Shown here piece after piece: positions 55,464 to 64,000 of a DNA stretch of 64,000 bases. A program made the position numbers and the translations under genes. The notes under the pieces were generated by a model, which saw nothing but the letters and a program-made list of their open reading frames with translations, had not been told where the DNA came from and did not search any database. The stretch's first letter is position 1, and each line of letters begins with the position of its first letter. Source of the DNA: Legionella micdadei (GTDB lineage: Bacteria; Pseudomonadota; Gammaproteobacteria; Legionellales; Legionellaceae); NCBI RefSeq assembly GCF_000953635.1, contig NZ_LN614830.1, forward strand, positions 186,001 to 250,000. The letters are read 5' to 3'.

Positions 55464-57437
55464 GTGAGCATACAACAACTATGTCTAATAATTGTACTGA
55501 CACCTTTGTTTGGGTCAATAATTGCAGGCTTTTTTCGTAATCAAATAGGCCGTACTGGTGCTCATACAGTCACTATTGCTGGTGTGGGAATCTCGCTATT
55601 ACTATCCATTTATGTTGCTGCGGTAATTTTTAGCGGTAACTCTCAACCTGTTAACGTCAATATTTATACATGGGCAAATGGCGGTGATTTATTCCCATAT
55701 ACATTTAATATAGGATTCCTAATTGATCCGCTTACAACGATTATGCTCGTAGTCGTTAGCTTTGTATCTTTTTTGGTGCACATCTACAGCATCGGCTATA
55801 TGGCTGATGATGATGGTTATCAACGTTTCTTTAGTTACATCTCCCTATTTACGTTCATGATGCTGATGCTGGTAACTGCCAATAATTTTCTGCAATTATT
55901 CTTTGGCTGGGAAGGTGTAGGGTTGGTTTCTTACCTGCTGATCGGTTTCTGGTATCAAAAGGAGTCTGCTATTCAAGGGAGTCTGAAGGCATTTATTGTA
56001 AACCGCGTAGGGGATTTTGGTTTTATCCTAGGGATAGGAATGGTTTTAAGTTATACCGGAAGTTTGGATTATGATATTGTTTTTCGCAGTGCTAATAGCT
56101 TAGCTAGTCAATCGATTGAATTATTCAACGGTCATCCTTGGTCGGTAATCACTGTAACTTGCTTATTGCTCTTTGTTGGGGCAATGGGTAAATCTGCCCA
56201 GGTTCCACTTCATGTTTGGTTACCTGAGTCAATGGAAGGCCCTACGCCCATTTCTGCATTAATCCACGCAGCAACAATGGTGACTGCAGGCGTGTTTATG
56301 GTAGCTAGGATTTCTCCAATGGTCGAACTATCAACAGTAGCACTGAGTTTCATTATAGTCATCGGCGCCACGGGGGCCCTGTTTACTGGTATTTTAGCCA
56401 TAGTAATGAATGATATTAAGCGGGTGGTTGCTTACTCAACCTTATCGCAACTTGGCTATATGATGGTGGCGATGGGTGCATCTGCTTTTAGTGCTGGTAT
56501 TTTCCATTTGCTCACACATGCTTGTTTTAAAGCCTTGCTATTTTTAGCGGCGGGCTCAGTGATTATCGGCATGCATCATGAGCAAGATATGCGCAAAATG
56601 GGAGGTTTATGGCGTAAAATGCCAATCACCTACGTTACATTTGTCATTGGATGCCTGGCACTCTGCGCGATACCGCCATTCGCAGGATTTTATTCAAAGG
56701 ACACAATCATTGAAGCAGCAAAATTATCAGAAATTCCAGGTTCCGGATATGCCTATTTTTGTGTCGCAATCGGTGCATTTGTAACGGCCGTTTATACATT
56801 TAGAGCACTATTTATGACTTTTCATGGTGAGCCACGCATGGATGAACATACCTTATCACACGTCCATGAATCCCCCTGGGTAGTTTGGGTTCCACTGGTC
56901 CTGTTAGCCATTCCCTCAGTAATCATCGGATATATTCTTTATATGCCGATGCTTTTTAATACGCCTTCAATTTTCGGTGAGTCATTATTTGTACTACCTC
57001 AGTACAATGTTCTGTCAGAGATTTCCCGTGAAGTAAGTTCACCAATGGAGTCCGCTGTACATGCCATCCTAACTCCAGTCTTTTGGCTCGTGATAGCTGG
57101 AATTTTTGTGGCATGGATTTGTTATATTGCCCTGCCTAGAATTCCAACTAAGTTAACTGAAACCTTTTCTTGGATTTACCGTGCCTTGATAAACAAGTAT
57201 TGGTTTGATGCTTTTAATGATCATGTGATCGTTAGAGGTACTAAAGCGCTGGGCGGGCTTTTTTATCAGACAGGTGATCAAAGGCTTATCGATGGAATGG
57301 TCGTTAATGGCGCAGCCCGCACGATTAGATGGTTTGCACAAATAGGACGGAACATACAAAGTGGATACGTATACCATTATGCAACTTTTATGGTATTAGG
57401 TCTTTTTATTTTCCTATGCTGGTTGTTACTTGGCTGA
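55464..57437 (+). CDS. nuoL: NADH-quinone oxidoreductase subunit L
   Basis: 657-residue antiporter-like proton-pumping subunit. It starts with GTG four bases after nuoK. Blocks FFGWEGVGLVSYLLIGFWY, KSAQVPLHVWLPESMEGPTP, AYSTLSQLGYMMVAMG and the long C-terminal lateral helix region are present. It and NuoM/N share the Mrp-antiporter fold. Confidence 0.95.
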   Translation: MSIQQLCLIIVLTPLFGSIIAGFFRNQIGRTGAHTVTIAGVGISLLLSIYVAAVIFSGNSQPVNVNIYTWANGGDLFPYTFNIGFLIDPLTTIMLVVVSFVSFLVHIYSIGYMADDDGYQRFFSYISLFTFMMLMLVTANNFLQLFFGWEGVGLVSYLLIGFWYQKESAIQGSLKAFIVNRVGDFGFILGIGMVLSYTGSLDYDIVFRSANSLASQSIELFNGHPWSVITVTCLLLFVGAMGKSAQVPLHVWLPESMEGPTPISALIHAATMVTAGVFMVARISPMVELSTVALSFIIVIGATGALFTGILAIVMNDIKRVVAYSTLSQLGYMMVAMGASAFSAGIFHLLTHACFKALLFLAAGSVIIGMHHEQDMRKMGGLWRKMPITYVTFVIGCLALCAIPPFAGFYSKDTIIEAAKLSEIPGSGYAYFCVAIGAFVTAVYTFRALFMTFHGEPRMDEHTLSHVHESPWVVWVPLVLLAIPSVIIGYILYMPMLFNTPSIFGESLFVLPQYNVLSEISREVSSPMESAVHAILTPVFWLVIAGIFVAWICYIALPRIPTKLTETFSWIYRALINKYWFDAFNDHVIVRGTKALGGLFYQTGDQRLIDGMVVNGAARTIRWFAQIGRNIQSGYVYHYATFMVLGLFIFLCWLLLG

Positions 57438-57452
57438 TTATAAGGTGAAGGT

Positions 57453-58958
57453 ATGCATCATTTGCTCAATTTATTGATCTGGTTACCTATCATCGGGGGA
57501 GTATTCGTATTTCTTACCGGCGATGATAAGAATCCTAATGTATCGCGTTATTTATCGTTATTCACGGTTATTTTAACGTTAATCATGTGCATTCCATTGA
57601 TTTCTGGATTTGATATTAATACTTACAGTATGCAATATATCGATGAAATATCCTGGATGCCAGCCTTGGGAATTACCTATAGCCTAGGCATTGATGGTTT
57701 ATCCCTGCTCCTTATTGTGTTAAGTATTTTTACTAACCTTATCGTGATTCTTTCTACCTGGGATAGTATTCAAAATCGAGTTGGCCAATACATGGCCGCA
57801 TTCCTTATTATGCAGGGTTTGCTAGTCGGAGTATTCTCCGCAACAGATGCAATTGTCTTTTATATATTCTGGGAAGCAACACTAATTCCTATGTACTTAA
57901 TCATTGGTATTTGGGGATCATCAAACCGAGTATATGCCGCAATTAAATTTTTCCTTTATACTTTTTTAGGCTCTGTGCTTATGCTTGCCGCTTTCCTATA
58001 CATGGGGTATCAGGCTGGAACTTTCAAAATTGAAACATTCTATGCGCTTAAACTTAGTATGACAGCGCAAACCTTGATATTAATCGGCTTTTTCTTCGGT
58101 TTCGCTGTAAAAATACCGATGTTTCCTGTGCACACATGGTTGCCGGATGCGCATACTGAAGCCCCAGCGGGTGGTTCAGTTGTACTAGCTGCAATTTTGT
58201 TGAAGCTAGGTGCTTACGGGTTTATTCGCTTCGCATTGCCAATCGTTCCCGATGCTTGTAGTAAATATGCAATGGTAATGATTGCTCTATCACTTATCGC
58301 TGTCGTTTATATAGGTCTCGTTGCAATTATACAGAAGGATATGAAACGATTAATCGCCTATTCGTCAATTTCGCATATGGGTTTTGTCACATTGGGTTGC
58401 TTTGCAATCTTCAATATTGCACATCAGTCGAGTTTGAATAATGCTGGACTTATCCTCGAAGGGGCAATTGTGATTATTATTTCTCACGCGTTTGTTTCAA
58501 GCGGCCTTTTTGCTGGTGTAGGTTATATTTATGATCGAATGCACACGCGACAAATCAAAGATTTGGGTGGACTTGTTAACACAATGCCAATTTTCGCGTC
58601 CTTTTTCATGCTTTTTGCCATGGCAAATGCCGGATTGCCAGGAACTTCAGGTTTTGTTGGTGAATTTATGGTGATTTTAGGCAGCATCAAATCCAATTTC
58701 TGGATTGGCTTTTGGGCAGCAACCACATTAATCACAGGTGCCACATACACTTTATGGATGTATAAACGAGTAATTTTTGGTCCTATAGCTAATGAAAAAG
58801 TTGCAAAGTTAAAGGATCTTTCTGGTTTTGAAATAAGTGCCTATGCATTATTAGCGTTAATGGTTATAGCATTAGGTGTCTATCCTAAGCCAATGCTGGA
58901 TTATGTGCATCAATCAGTGAGCCATACACTAGCACAGGCTGGCAAAACAAAGCTGTAA
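57453..58958 (+). CDS. nuoM: NADH-quinone oxidoreductase subunit M
   Basis: 501-residue antiporter-like subunit. FYIFWEATLIPMYLIIGIWG holds the conserved Glu; KIPMFPVHTWLPDAHTEAP and IAYSSISHMGFVTLG hold the proton path Lys/His. The ATG is 15 bases after nuoL. The 150-base gap before nuoN carries a hairpin. Confidence 0.95.
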   Translation: MHHLLNLLIWLPIIGGVFVFLTGDDKNPNVSRYLSLFTVILTLIMCIPLISGFDINTYSMQYIDEISWMPALGITYSLGIDGLSLLLIVLSIFTNLIVILSTWDSIQNRVGQYMAAFLIMQGLLVGVFSATDAIVFYIFWEATLIPMYLIIGIWGSSNRVYAAIKFFLYTFLGSVLMLAAFLYMGYQAGTFKIETFYALKLSMTAQTLILIGFFFGFAVKIPMFPVHTWLPDAHTEAPAGGSVVLAAILLKLGAYGFIRFALPIVPDACSKYAMVMIALSLIAVVYIGLVAIIQKDMKRLIAYSSISHMGFVTLGCFAIFNIAHQSSLNNAGLILEGAIVIIISHAFVSSGLFAGVGYIYDRMHTRQIKDLGGLVNTMPIFASFFMLFAMANAGLPGTSGFVGEFMVILGSIKSNFWIGFWAATTLITGATYTLWMYKRVIFGPIANEKVAKLKDLSGFEISAYALLALMVIALGVYPKPMLDYVHQSVSHTLAQAGKTKL

Positions 58959-59057
58959 TTTTTTTGCTAAATCAAGTCCCCCGTTTCGGATTTTGTGTAA
59001 GCGGCTAATTTGGGCTGTTTCCAGTAGGGGAATTGGACGACTCTGTAAAATTAACTC

Positions 59058-59086
59058 CAGTCTAAAAGTTCAATCCTTTTAGACTG
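59058..59086 (+). other. Intercistronic stem-loop between nuoM and nuoN
   Basis: CAGTCTAAAAG and CTTTTAGACTG form a perfect 11-bp stem with a 7-base loop. It has no T-tract and lies 24 bases before the nuoN ATG, in an unusually long gap (about 150 bases) for this tightly packed operon. It may affect transcript processing or stability, or nuoN translation. Confidence 0.55.
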
Positions 59087-59109
59087 TTAGCCAATAAGGT
59101 TAAACAAAC

Positions 59110-60567
59110 ATGATGACAGCATTACTTGAAAACGTGCATATTGCTTTACCTGAGATAGTGGTATTGGTCACAGCTTGCCTTGCTTTGCTCGTTGATCTTT
59201 TTTTTCGCCATCGATACCCATCGCTTACATTGATATGCGCTTCGATCGGTTTAGCTTTGGCGACCTTCATTAGTATATTGTTTGTGGGCAACTTTAAAAT
59301 CATAACACTTGGCGGTCAATTTATAAGCGATGATCTTGCTCAATTAATGAAAATATTTATTTATATTTCAGTTTTTCTAAGCTTTTTCTATTCAAGGTAT
59401 TATATTACAGAGCGACAAATGCCTTCCGGTGATTTTTATGTACTCGGATTATTTTCAGCTCTCGGCATGATGATCCTCGTGTCAGCACATTCTTTATTAA
59501 CGATCTATTTAGGGCTCGAACTATTGTCCCTTCCTCTTTATGCAATGACCGCTATTCGCCGCACAAACAGCGAAGCAACAGAGGCTGCTCTTAAGTACTT
59601 TGTCATGGGGGCTATTGCCTCTGGTATGTTGCTGTATGGAATGTCCTTAATTTATGGGGCAACAGGCAAATTAGAACTTACGGAAATCGCCAATGTCATT
59701 GCCAGTAACTGGGCTCAACAACAAAGTTCGTTATTATCTTTCGCACTCGTATTTATAATCGCCGGAGTCGGTTTTAAGCTAGCGTCAGTTCCCTTTCATA
59801 TGTGGGCACCTGATGTATATCAAGGCGCGCCAACATCAGCGACCTTGTTCATTAGTACTGCACCAAAAATTGCAGCGGTGGGTATGACCATGCGGCTATT
59901 AGTTTTAGGTTTGGGATTACCGGATTTGGCTGCCCAATGGCAACAGTTGCTGCTTGTGATGGCCCTTTTATCTACAGGATTAGGTAATTTATTTGCCATC
60001 GTACAAAATAATATAAAACGACTCTTAGCCTATTCAGCGATATCGCATCTCGGTTACGCTTTGTTTGGTATTTTATCCGCAAGCGCTGAAGGATACGCAT
60101 CAGCTTTATACTACGTACTGATTTACTCGATCATGACAGCCGCAGCCTTTGGACTAATAATTTTAATGTCTAATAAAGGCTTAGAGATTGAGAATGTTGA
60201 TGATTTGAAAGGACTGAATAAAAGAAATCCATGGCTTGCATTTATGATGTTAATTGTCATGTTCTCAATGGCTGGTGTGCCACCCACTGTTGGATTCTTT
60301 GTTAAGCTGCTTGTCTTAAAAGCCTTAGTCGATGTCAATTTAACTTGGGTAGCGGTACTTGGACTTTGTTTTGCTGTGATGGGTGCATATTATTATTTAC
60401 GGATCGTTAAAGTCATGTACTTTGATGAGGCCACAGATAACACCCCTGTTAAGCTGTCTGTCGCAATGAATCTTGTTTTCTCTGTTAACTGCCTCGCTTT
60501 GCTATACTTTGGTATATTCCCTTCAGGTTTAATTACTGTGTGCATGAATGCGTTCTCTGGAGGATAG
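59110..60567 (+). CDS. nuoN: NADH-quinone oxidoreductase subunit N
   Basis: 485-residue antiporter-like subunit, last in the operon. Blocks [40 protein letters not shown] and [16 protein letters not shown] with the conserved Glu, Lys and His are visible. Starts at ATG-ATG. Stop at 60567 is followed by a 300-base gap before the fMet tRNA. Confidence 0.95.
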   Translation: MMTALLENVHIALPEIVVLVTACLALLVDLFFRHRYPSLTLICASIGLALATFISILFVGNFKIITLGGQFISDDLAQLMKIFIYISVFLSFFYSRYYITERQMPSGDFYVLGLFSALGMMILVSAHSLLTIYLGLELLSLPLYAMTAIRRTNSEATEAALKYFVMGAIASGMLLYGMSLIYGATGKLELTEIANVIASNWAQQQSSLLSFALVFIIAGVGFKLASVPFHMWAPDVYQGAPTSATLFISTAPKIAAVGMTMRLLVLGLGLPDLAAQWQQLLLVMALLSTGLGNLFAIVQNNIKRLLAYSAISHLGYALFGILSASAEGYASALYYVLIYSIMTAAAFGLIILMSNKGLEIENVDDLKGLNKRNPWLAFMMLIVMFSMAGVPPTVGFFVKLLVLKALVDVNLTWVAVLGLCFAVMGAYYYLRIVKVMYFDEATDNTPVKLSVAMNLVFSVNCLALLYFGIFPSGLITVCMNAFSGG

Positions 60568-60693
60568 GGGTTTGACATCAGAGTTTAGGTTTCATAGGTA
60601 ATTAGCTGAAAGGTGAATTGCCGCGGCCTTAGAATTTGGCTTTCAGGAGCCATACCAGATGCAGAAAAAGTACAACGCAGCTGTGGCCTTATA

Positions 60694-60714
60694 AGAGAGA
60701 CAAACTTTCTCTCT
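60694..60714 (+). terminator. Weak hairpin downstream of nuoN
   Basis: AGAGAGA and TCTCTCT flank a 7-base loop, followed by ATCTTTGCGC. It is the only hairpin I see in the 300 bases between nuoN and the tRNA promoter. Mixed AT/GC pairs and no clear T-tract make its termination role uncertain; the rest of the gap shows no gene. Confidence 0.3.
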
Positions 60715-60827
60715 ATCTTTGCGCTCATTTTTATGCTGTTATTGAGCGAAACGCTACCCCATCTTGTAACTAAAAGTGAACTGATCAGAGTTAGTGGCTG
60801 ATTAATTTGTGGTATTCTATAAAAAAC

Positions 60828-60856
60828 TTGATAAATTAAGGAAGGGTGAGTATACT
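60828..60856 (+). promoter_or_regulatory. Sigma-70 promoter of tRNA-fMet
   Basis: TTGATA (60828-60833) and TATACT (60851-60856) are 17 bases apart, close to consensus. The -10 ends 13 bases before the tRNA's first base, as expected for a tRNA promoter. This supports independent transcription of the tRNA rather than nuo read-through. Confidence 0.75.
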
Positions 60857-60869
60857 TGCCTTCAACTGA

Positions 60870-60946
<77 letters not shown>

Positions 60947-60954
60947 AGTTATTG

Positions 60955-60978
60955 AAAACCCCATTATTGGGGTTTTTT
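60955..60978 (+). terminator. Rho-independent terminator after tRNA-fMet
   Basis: AAAACCCC and GGGGTTTT pair around a 6-base loop, ending in six T. It lies 8 bases after the tRNA. This would make the tRNA a single unit and requires a separate promoter for rimP-nusA. Confidence 0.8.
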
Positions 60979-61436
60979 ATTATGCTTAATTCAGTGGTTT
61001 TGGGTGCTACATGTTGATGTTTAGTCCCAGCGTTGAATTTAGTCAGACAGTCGATAGGGGAATCAATTAACACGTTACCAGGTTCAAGAGAAGACTCGTT
61101 AAAACAATCGGTTCTAAATAGTATTGAGTGTAACCTGGCTTGAGGATCCATATTCCTGTGCAGAAATATTTTTGTTTAGTCAAAAAATAGATTTCATGCG
61201 GATGCCGCTGCAAGGAGAAATGCGAAAAAACAGAGTGTGGAACACGAATGTACACGTCGGTAAATGAGATGAGTCACCCCGTGCCGCAGACGCAATTCTT
61301 CTCAGCAGTAGAGCTTCTATGGAAGGAAGATCCAAGCAACGCAGCTTATTCATGAATAATGAGTGAATGGTTCTGATAAAAACAAAAATTGGCCTTCTAA
61401 GCATGTGGGTAAGAGAATAGGGGCAATGAGTAGCAT
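60979..61436. other. Gene-poor region before rimP
   Basis: About 460 bases without a well supported gene. A 28-codon plus-strand frame (61269-61355) and a 93-codon minus-strand frame (61180-61461, overlapping the rimP start) are present but I cannot support either. The region must hold the rimP-nusA-infB promoter; I see no clear -35/-10 pair. No IS or repeat structure is seen. Confidence 0.5.
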
Positions 61437-61883
61437 ATGATACGAAATGAAATTGAAGCAATGCTAAAGCCGCTTATTAATGATCTCGGATACGAATTAT
61501 GGGGATGCGAATACATACCGCAAAAAAAACACTCTCTATTACGAGTATACATTGACAAAGAAGATGGTATTGGCATTGACGACTGTGAACGAGTAAGTAA
61601 ACAAATAAGCGCTTTCCTGGATGTTGAAGACCCGATTTCGGGAAACTACAGTTTGGAGATTTCTTCCCCAGGTATACCTCGCCCGCTATTTTATAAAGAG
61701 CAATATGGGCGGTATTTAGGACAAGACATTCAGGTAAAACTATTCAAGCCAATCAATGGCAGTCGTAAACTAACAGGCACTATTGTAAATGTAGATGAAG
61801 AGGTATTGATGCTAAAAGTGGGAGAAGAGCAGCTAGAGATACCATTTTCCCACATAGTAAAAGCAAACTTGATAGGTGAGTGA
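61437..61883 (+). CDS. rimP: Ribosome maturation factor RimP
   Basis: 148-residue protein needed for 30S subunit maturation. The family text [55 protein letters not shown] and the C-terminal SH3-like region are visible. First gene of rimP-nusA-infB. Confidence 0.95.
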   Translation: MIRNEIEAMLKPLINDLGYELWGCEYIPQKKHSLLRVYIDKEDGIGIDDCERVSKQISAFLDVEDPISGNYSLEISSPGIPRPLFYKEQYGRYLGQDIQVKLFKPINGSRKLTGTIVNVDEEVLMLKVGEEQLEIPFSHIVKANLIGE

Positions 61884-61893
61884 GAGACGAACA

Positions 61894-63369
61894 ATGAGCA
61901 AAGAATTGTTATTAGTTGCTGAGGCATTATCAAACGAAAAAGGGGTCACTAAAGAAGTTGTTCTGCAAGCAATCCAATCGGCCCTTGAATCTGCTACTCG
62001 CAAACTCACTGATAAAGATATTGGTGTTAGAGTTAAGCTTAATCCACGGACCGGCGATTATGAAACCTTTAGGTACTGGGATGTAGTAACAGAAGATGAA
62101 CTTAAATACCCAGAAAGGGAATTGACTTTAGAACAGGCAAGAGAGCGTGTACCAGGGATCGGGGTTGGTGAGCGTATTGAAGAGCCAATGCCTTCTATCG
62201 AATTTGGTAGAATTGCTGCTCAAACCGCGCGACAGGTCATTATGCAAAAGGTTCGTGAAGCTGAAAGACAACAGATTGTTGACCAATTTAGAAGTAAATT
62301 AGGCCAGCTTGTTTATGGCACGGTTAAAAAAGTTACTCGAGATAACATTATCATTGACTTAGGTGGAAAAGCAGAAGCGTTCATGCCGCGCAACGAAATG
62401 CTACCTAATGAAATGTTTAGGCCGAATGATAGGGTTCGTGCATATTTATATGAAATTACTCCACAAGCCCGTGGACCACAGCTGTTTGTGAGCCGTATTC
62501 GTAATGAAATGCTGGTAGAACTATTTCGTATAGAAGTTCCAGAAATCGGTGAGAATGTGATTGAGGTCAAAGCGGCTGCGCGTGAGCCAGGGAATCGTGC
62601 TAAAATTGCAGTTAAGACTAATGACGGGCGTATCGATCCTGTAGGGGCCTGTGTTGGAATGCGCGGAGCTCGGGTACAGGCGGTTTCCAGTGAGCTAGGC
62701 GGCGAGCGAGTTGATATTATCCTTTGGGATGATAATCCTGCTCAGCTAGTAATTAATGCAATGGCTCCAGCCGAAATTTCATCAATCGTGGTGGATGAAG
62801 ATAGCCATACGATGGATTTGGCCGTACAAAAGGATCAATTATCACAGGCTATTGGCCGTAACGGTCAAAATGTAAGGTTAGCAAGCCAGCTTACAGGGTG
62901 GACACTAAACGTGATGACTGTTGAAGAATTCAACAGCAAAACTCAAGAAGAATCTAATAAAATCGTTAATTTATTCACTTCTGCTCTAGAAATTGATGAA
63001 GAAATAGCCAATCTTTTAGTTGCTCATGGATTCTCTTCCCTTGAAGAAATTGCCTATGTCCCGAAAGAAGAATTAATGGCCATCGAAGAATTCGATGAAG
63101 AGATTGTCGAAGAGTTACGAAATCGAGCTAATGATACTCTTTTGACTCAAGCGCTAACATCTGGACAAGGTTTAGCTGGTCCTTCAGATTCCCTTCTAAC
63201 AATGGAAGGAATGACAGAAGAATTAGCCGAGAGTTTAGCAGCTAAAGGAATAACCACGATGGAAGAATTGGCTGAGCACTCTGTCGATGAATTGCTTGAT
63301 ATTCGAGGAATGACTGAAGAGAAAGCGGGTGAATTAATCATGAAAGCCCGTGCTCCTTGGTTTGAATAG
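61894..63369 (+). CDS. nusA: Transcription termination/antitermination protein NusA
   Basis: 491 residues. N-terminal RNAP-binding domain ([20 protein letters not shown]), S1 domain ([21 protein letters not shown]), KH domains ([21 protein letters not shown] and [20 protein letters not shown]), and two C-terminal acidic HhH repeats (about 362-491). The ATG at 61894 is chosen over the GTG frame at 61876, which overlaps rimP. Confidence 0.96.
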   Translation: MSKELLLVAEALSNEKGVTKEVVLQAIQSALESATRKLTDKDIGVRVKLNPRTGDYETFRYWDVVTEDELKYPERELTLEQARERVPGIGVGERIEEPMPSIEFGRIAAQTARQVIMQKVREAERQQIVDQFRSKLGQLVYGTVKKVTRDNIIIDLGGKAEAFMPRNEMLPNEMFRPNDRVRAYLYEITPQARGPQLFVSRIRNEMLVELFRIEVPEIGENVIEVKAAAREPGNRAKIAVKTNDGRIDPVGACVGMRGARVQAVSSELGGERVDIILWDDNPAQLVINAMAPAEISSIVVDEDSHTMDLAVQKDQLSQAIGRNGQNVRLASQLTGWTLNVMTVEEFNSKTQEESNKIVNLFTSALEIDEEIANLLVAHGFSSLEEIAYVPKEELMAIEEFDEEIVEELRNRANDTLLTQALTSGQGLAGPSDSLLTMEGMTEELAESLAAKGITTMEELAEHSVDELLDIRGMTEEKAGELIMKARAPWFE

Positions 63370-63449
63370 TATAATTAACTAAGATCATTGAGGCACCGAT
63401 CAGCCTTACTTTTCTTGCGCTGAATCCAGCGTATGATTTATTTGAATTG

Positions 63450-63474
63450 AGCAATTCAATGTTTTCGAATTGCT
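63450..63474 (+). other. Stem-loop upstream of infB
   Basis: AGCAATTC and GAATTGCT form a perfect 8-bp stem with a 9-base loop, ending 2 bases before the infB Shine-Dalgarno stretch (AAAGGGGG) at 63477-63484. A competing pairing, TTGAATTG with CAATTCAA, starts at 63442. It could influence translation of infB; there is no T-tract. Confidence 0.4.
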
Positions 63475-63491
63475 GAAAGGGGGTTAAATTT

Positions 63492-64000
63492 ATGGCGGAT
63501 GTGACGGTTAAACAATTGGCGCAGGTCGTTGGTATCCCTGTTGAGCGCCTATTGACCCAGTTACAGGAAGCAGGATTATCATTTACCAGTGATAGCCAAA
63601 CGGTCAATGAAGAGCAGAAGCGAATCCTGCTAACTCATTTAAAGAGTGGCGCTAACCGAGAGTTACGCACGACTCCAGAGCGCATTACACTTAAGCGTAA
63701 AAGTTTGACGCAGGTCAAAATTGGCCACGATGTCCATAGTGGAAAAACAGTTAACATCGAGGTTCGTAAAAAACGTACTTACGTTAAGCGCAGTGCACTC
63801 ATCGATCAACAAGCGGAGCACGAAGCAGAGCAAGAAGAAGAACAGGTATTAGCTGTTGAACCTACGAGCGTTGAAGCTGAAACTATTCAAGAACCAGCCC
63901 ACGAAGCGAACATTTCCTCAGAGTCGGAACCTCCGACACAAGAAAATATGCCTGAGCCTATTGAACAAGCTGCTGAAGAGCAAGTAGAAGAGAGCTCAAT
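63492..64000 (+). CDS. infB: Translation initiation factor IF-2, N-terminal part
   Basis: The frame from ATG at 63492 runs to the window end (169 codons). MADVTVKQLAQVVGIPVERL is the IF2-N domain, followed by a second helical segment VNIEVRKKRTYVKRSALIDQ and a Glu/Gln/Ala-rich linker, typical of gammaproteobacterial IF-2. The GTPase domain lies beyond the window. Strong Shine-Dalgarno GGGGG eight bases upstream. Confidence 0.95.
   Translation, partial: MADVTVKQLAQVVGIPVERLLTQLQEAGLSFTSDSQTVNEEQKRILLTHLKSGANRELRTTPERITLKRKSLTQVKIGHDVHSGKTVNIEVRKKRTYVKRSALIDQQAEHEAEQEEEQVLAVEPTSVEAETIQEPAHEANISSESEPPTQENMPEPIEQAAEEQVEESS

Noticed and set aside
61180-61461. 93-codon minus-strand ORF before rimP
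   Set aside because: Overlaps the rimP start in antisense and shows no recognisable protein features.

Overview
The window reads as chromosomal DNA of a Legionella species. It is AT-rich. Its gene order from yhbY through infB follows the gammaproteobacterial backbone. It also carries markers associated with Legionella: a LapA-type M28 aminopeptidase beside a Fur-boxed multi-membrane protein (MavN-like), a Fur-boxed IucA/IucC-type siderophore synthetase (FrgA-like), a patatin, and several proteins with eukaryote-like motifs. Species assignment and gene-level orthology rest on recall of Legionella pneumophila gene order and were not computed.

Region 1 (1-10 kb) is accessory. It holds the 5' part of typA/bipA, an IQ-motif protein with a very acidic tail, a BrnQ-type carrier with a possible leader ORF, a membrane-anchored cytochrome P450 with an atypical I-helix, a Cys-rich secreted protein made of two repeats, an XRE-cupin regulator divergent from a BenE transporter across two matching operators, a tubulin-tyrosine-ligase-family protein, and three small unknown genes. 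Region 2 (10-20 kb) has a CapA-like phosphoesterase, hslO, rep, the MavN-like gene, a small gene ending in a CaaX box, another small unknown gene, lapA, and a coiled-coil protein with a J-domain-like start.

Region 3 (20-39 kb) has the prkA(yeaG)-yeaH-spoVR stress trio, pepN-aroE, an FAD monooxygenase-like protein with a helical C-terminus, a patatin, a coiled-coil membrane protein, a POT peptide transporter, a possible acetyltransferase, pgsA-hda and the FrgA-like siderophore synthetase. Together with lapA, pepN, BrnQ and the peptide transporter, the region suggests a lifestyle based on peptides and amino acids and on iron scavenging.

Region 4 (39-64 kb) is housekeeping: yhbY divergent from rlmE-ftsH, then folP-glmM-tpiA-secG-tRNA-Leu(GAG), the complete 14-gene nuoA-N operon with separate nuoC and nuoD, initiator tRNA-fMet with a good promoter and terminator, rimP-nusA, and the start of infB at the right edge. 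Relative to the familiar E. coli order, tpiA and the nuo block are inserted in this string.

No insertion sequence, prophage, CRISPR array or rRNA was seen. The most notable material is the set of candidate host-directed proteins (IQ, CaaX, TTL, J-like, FAD-helical, patatin) and the twin-operator regulator/BenE unit.
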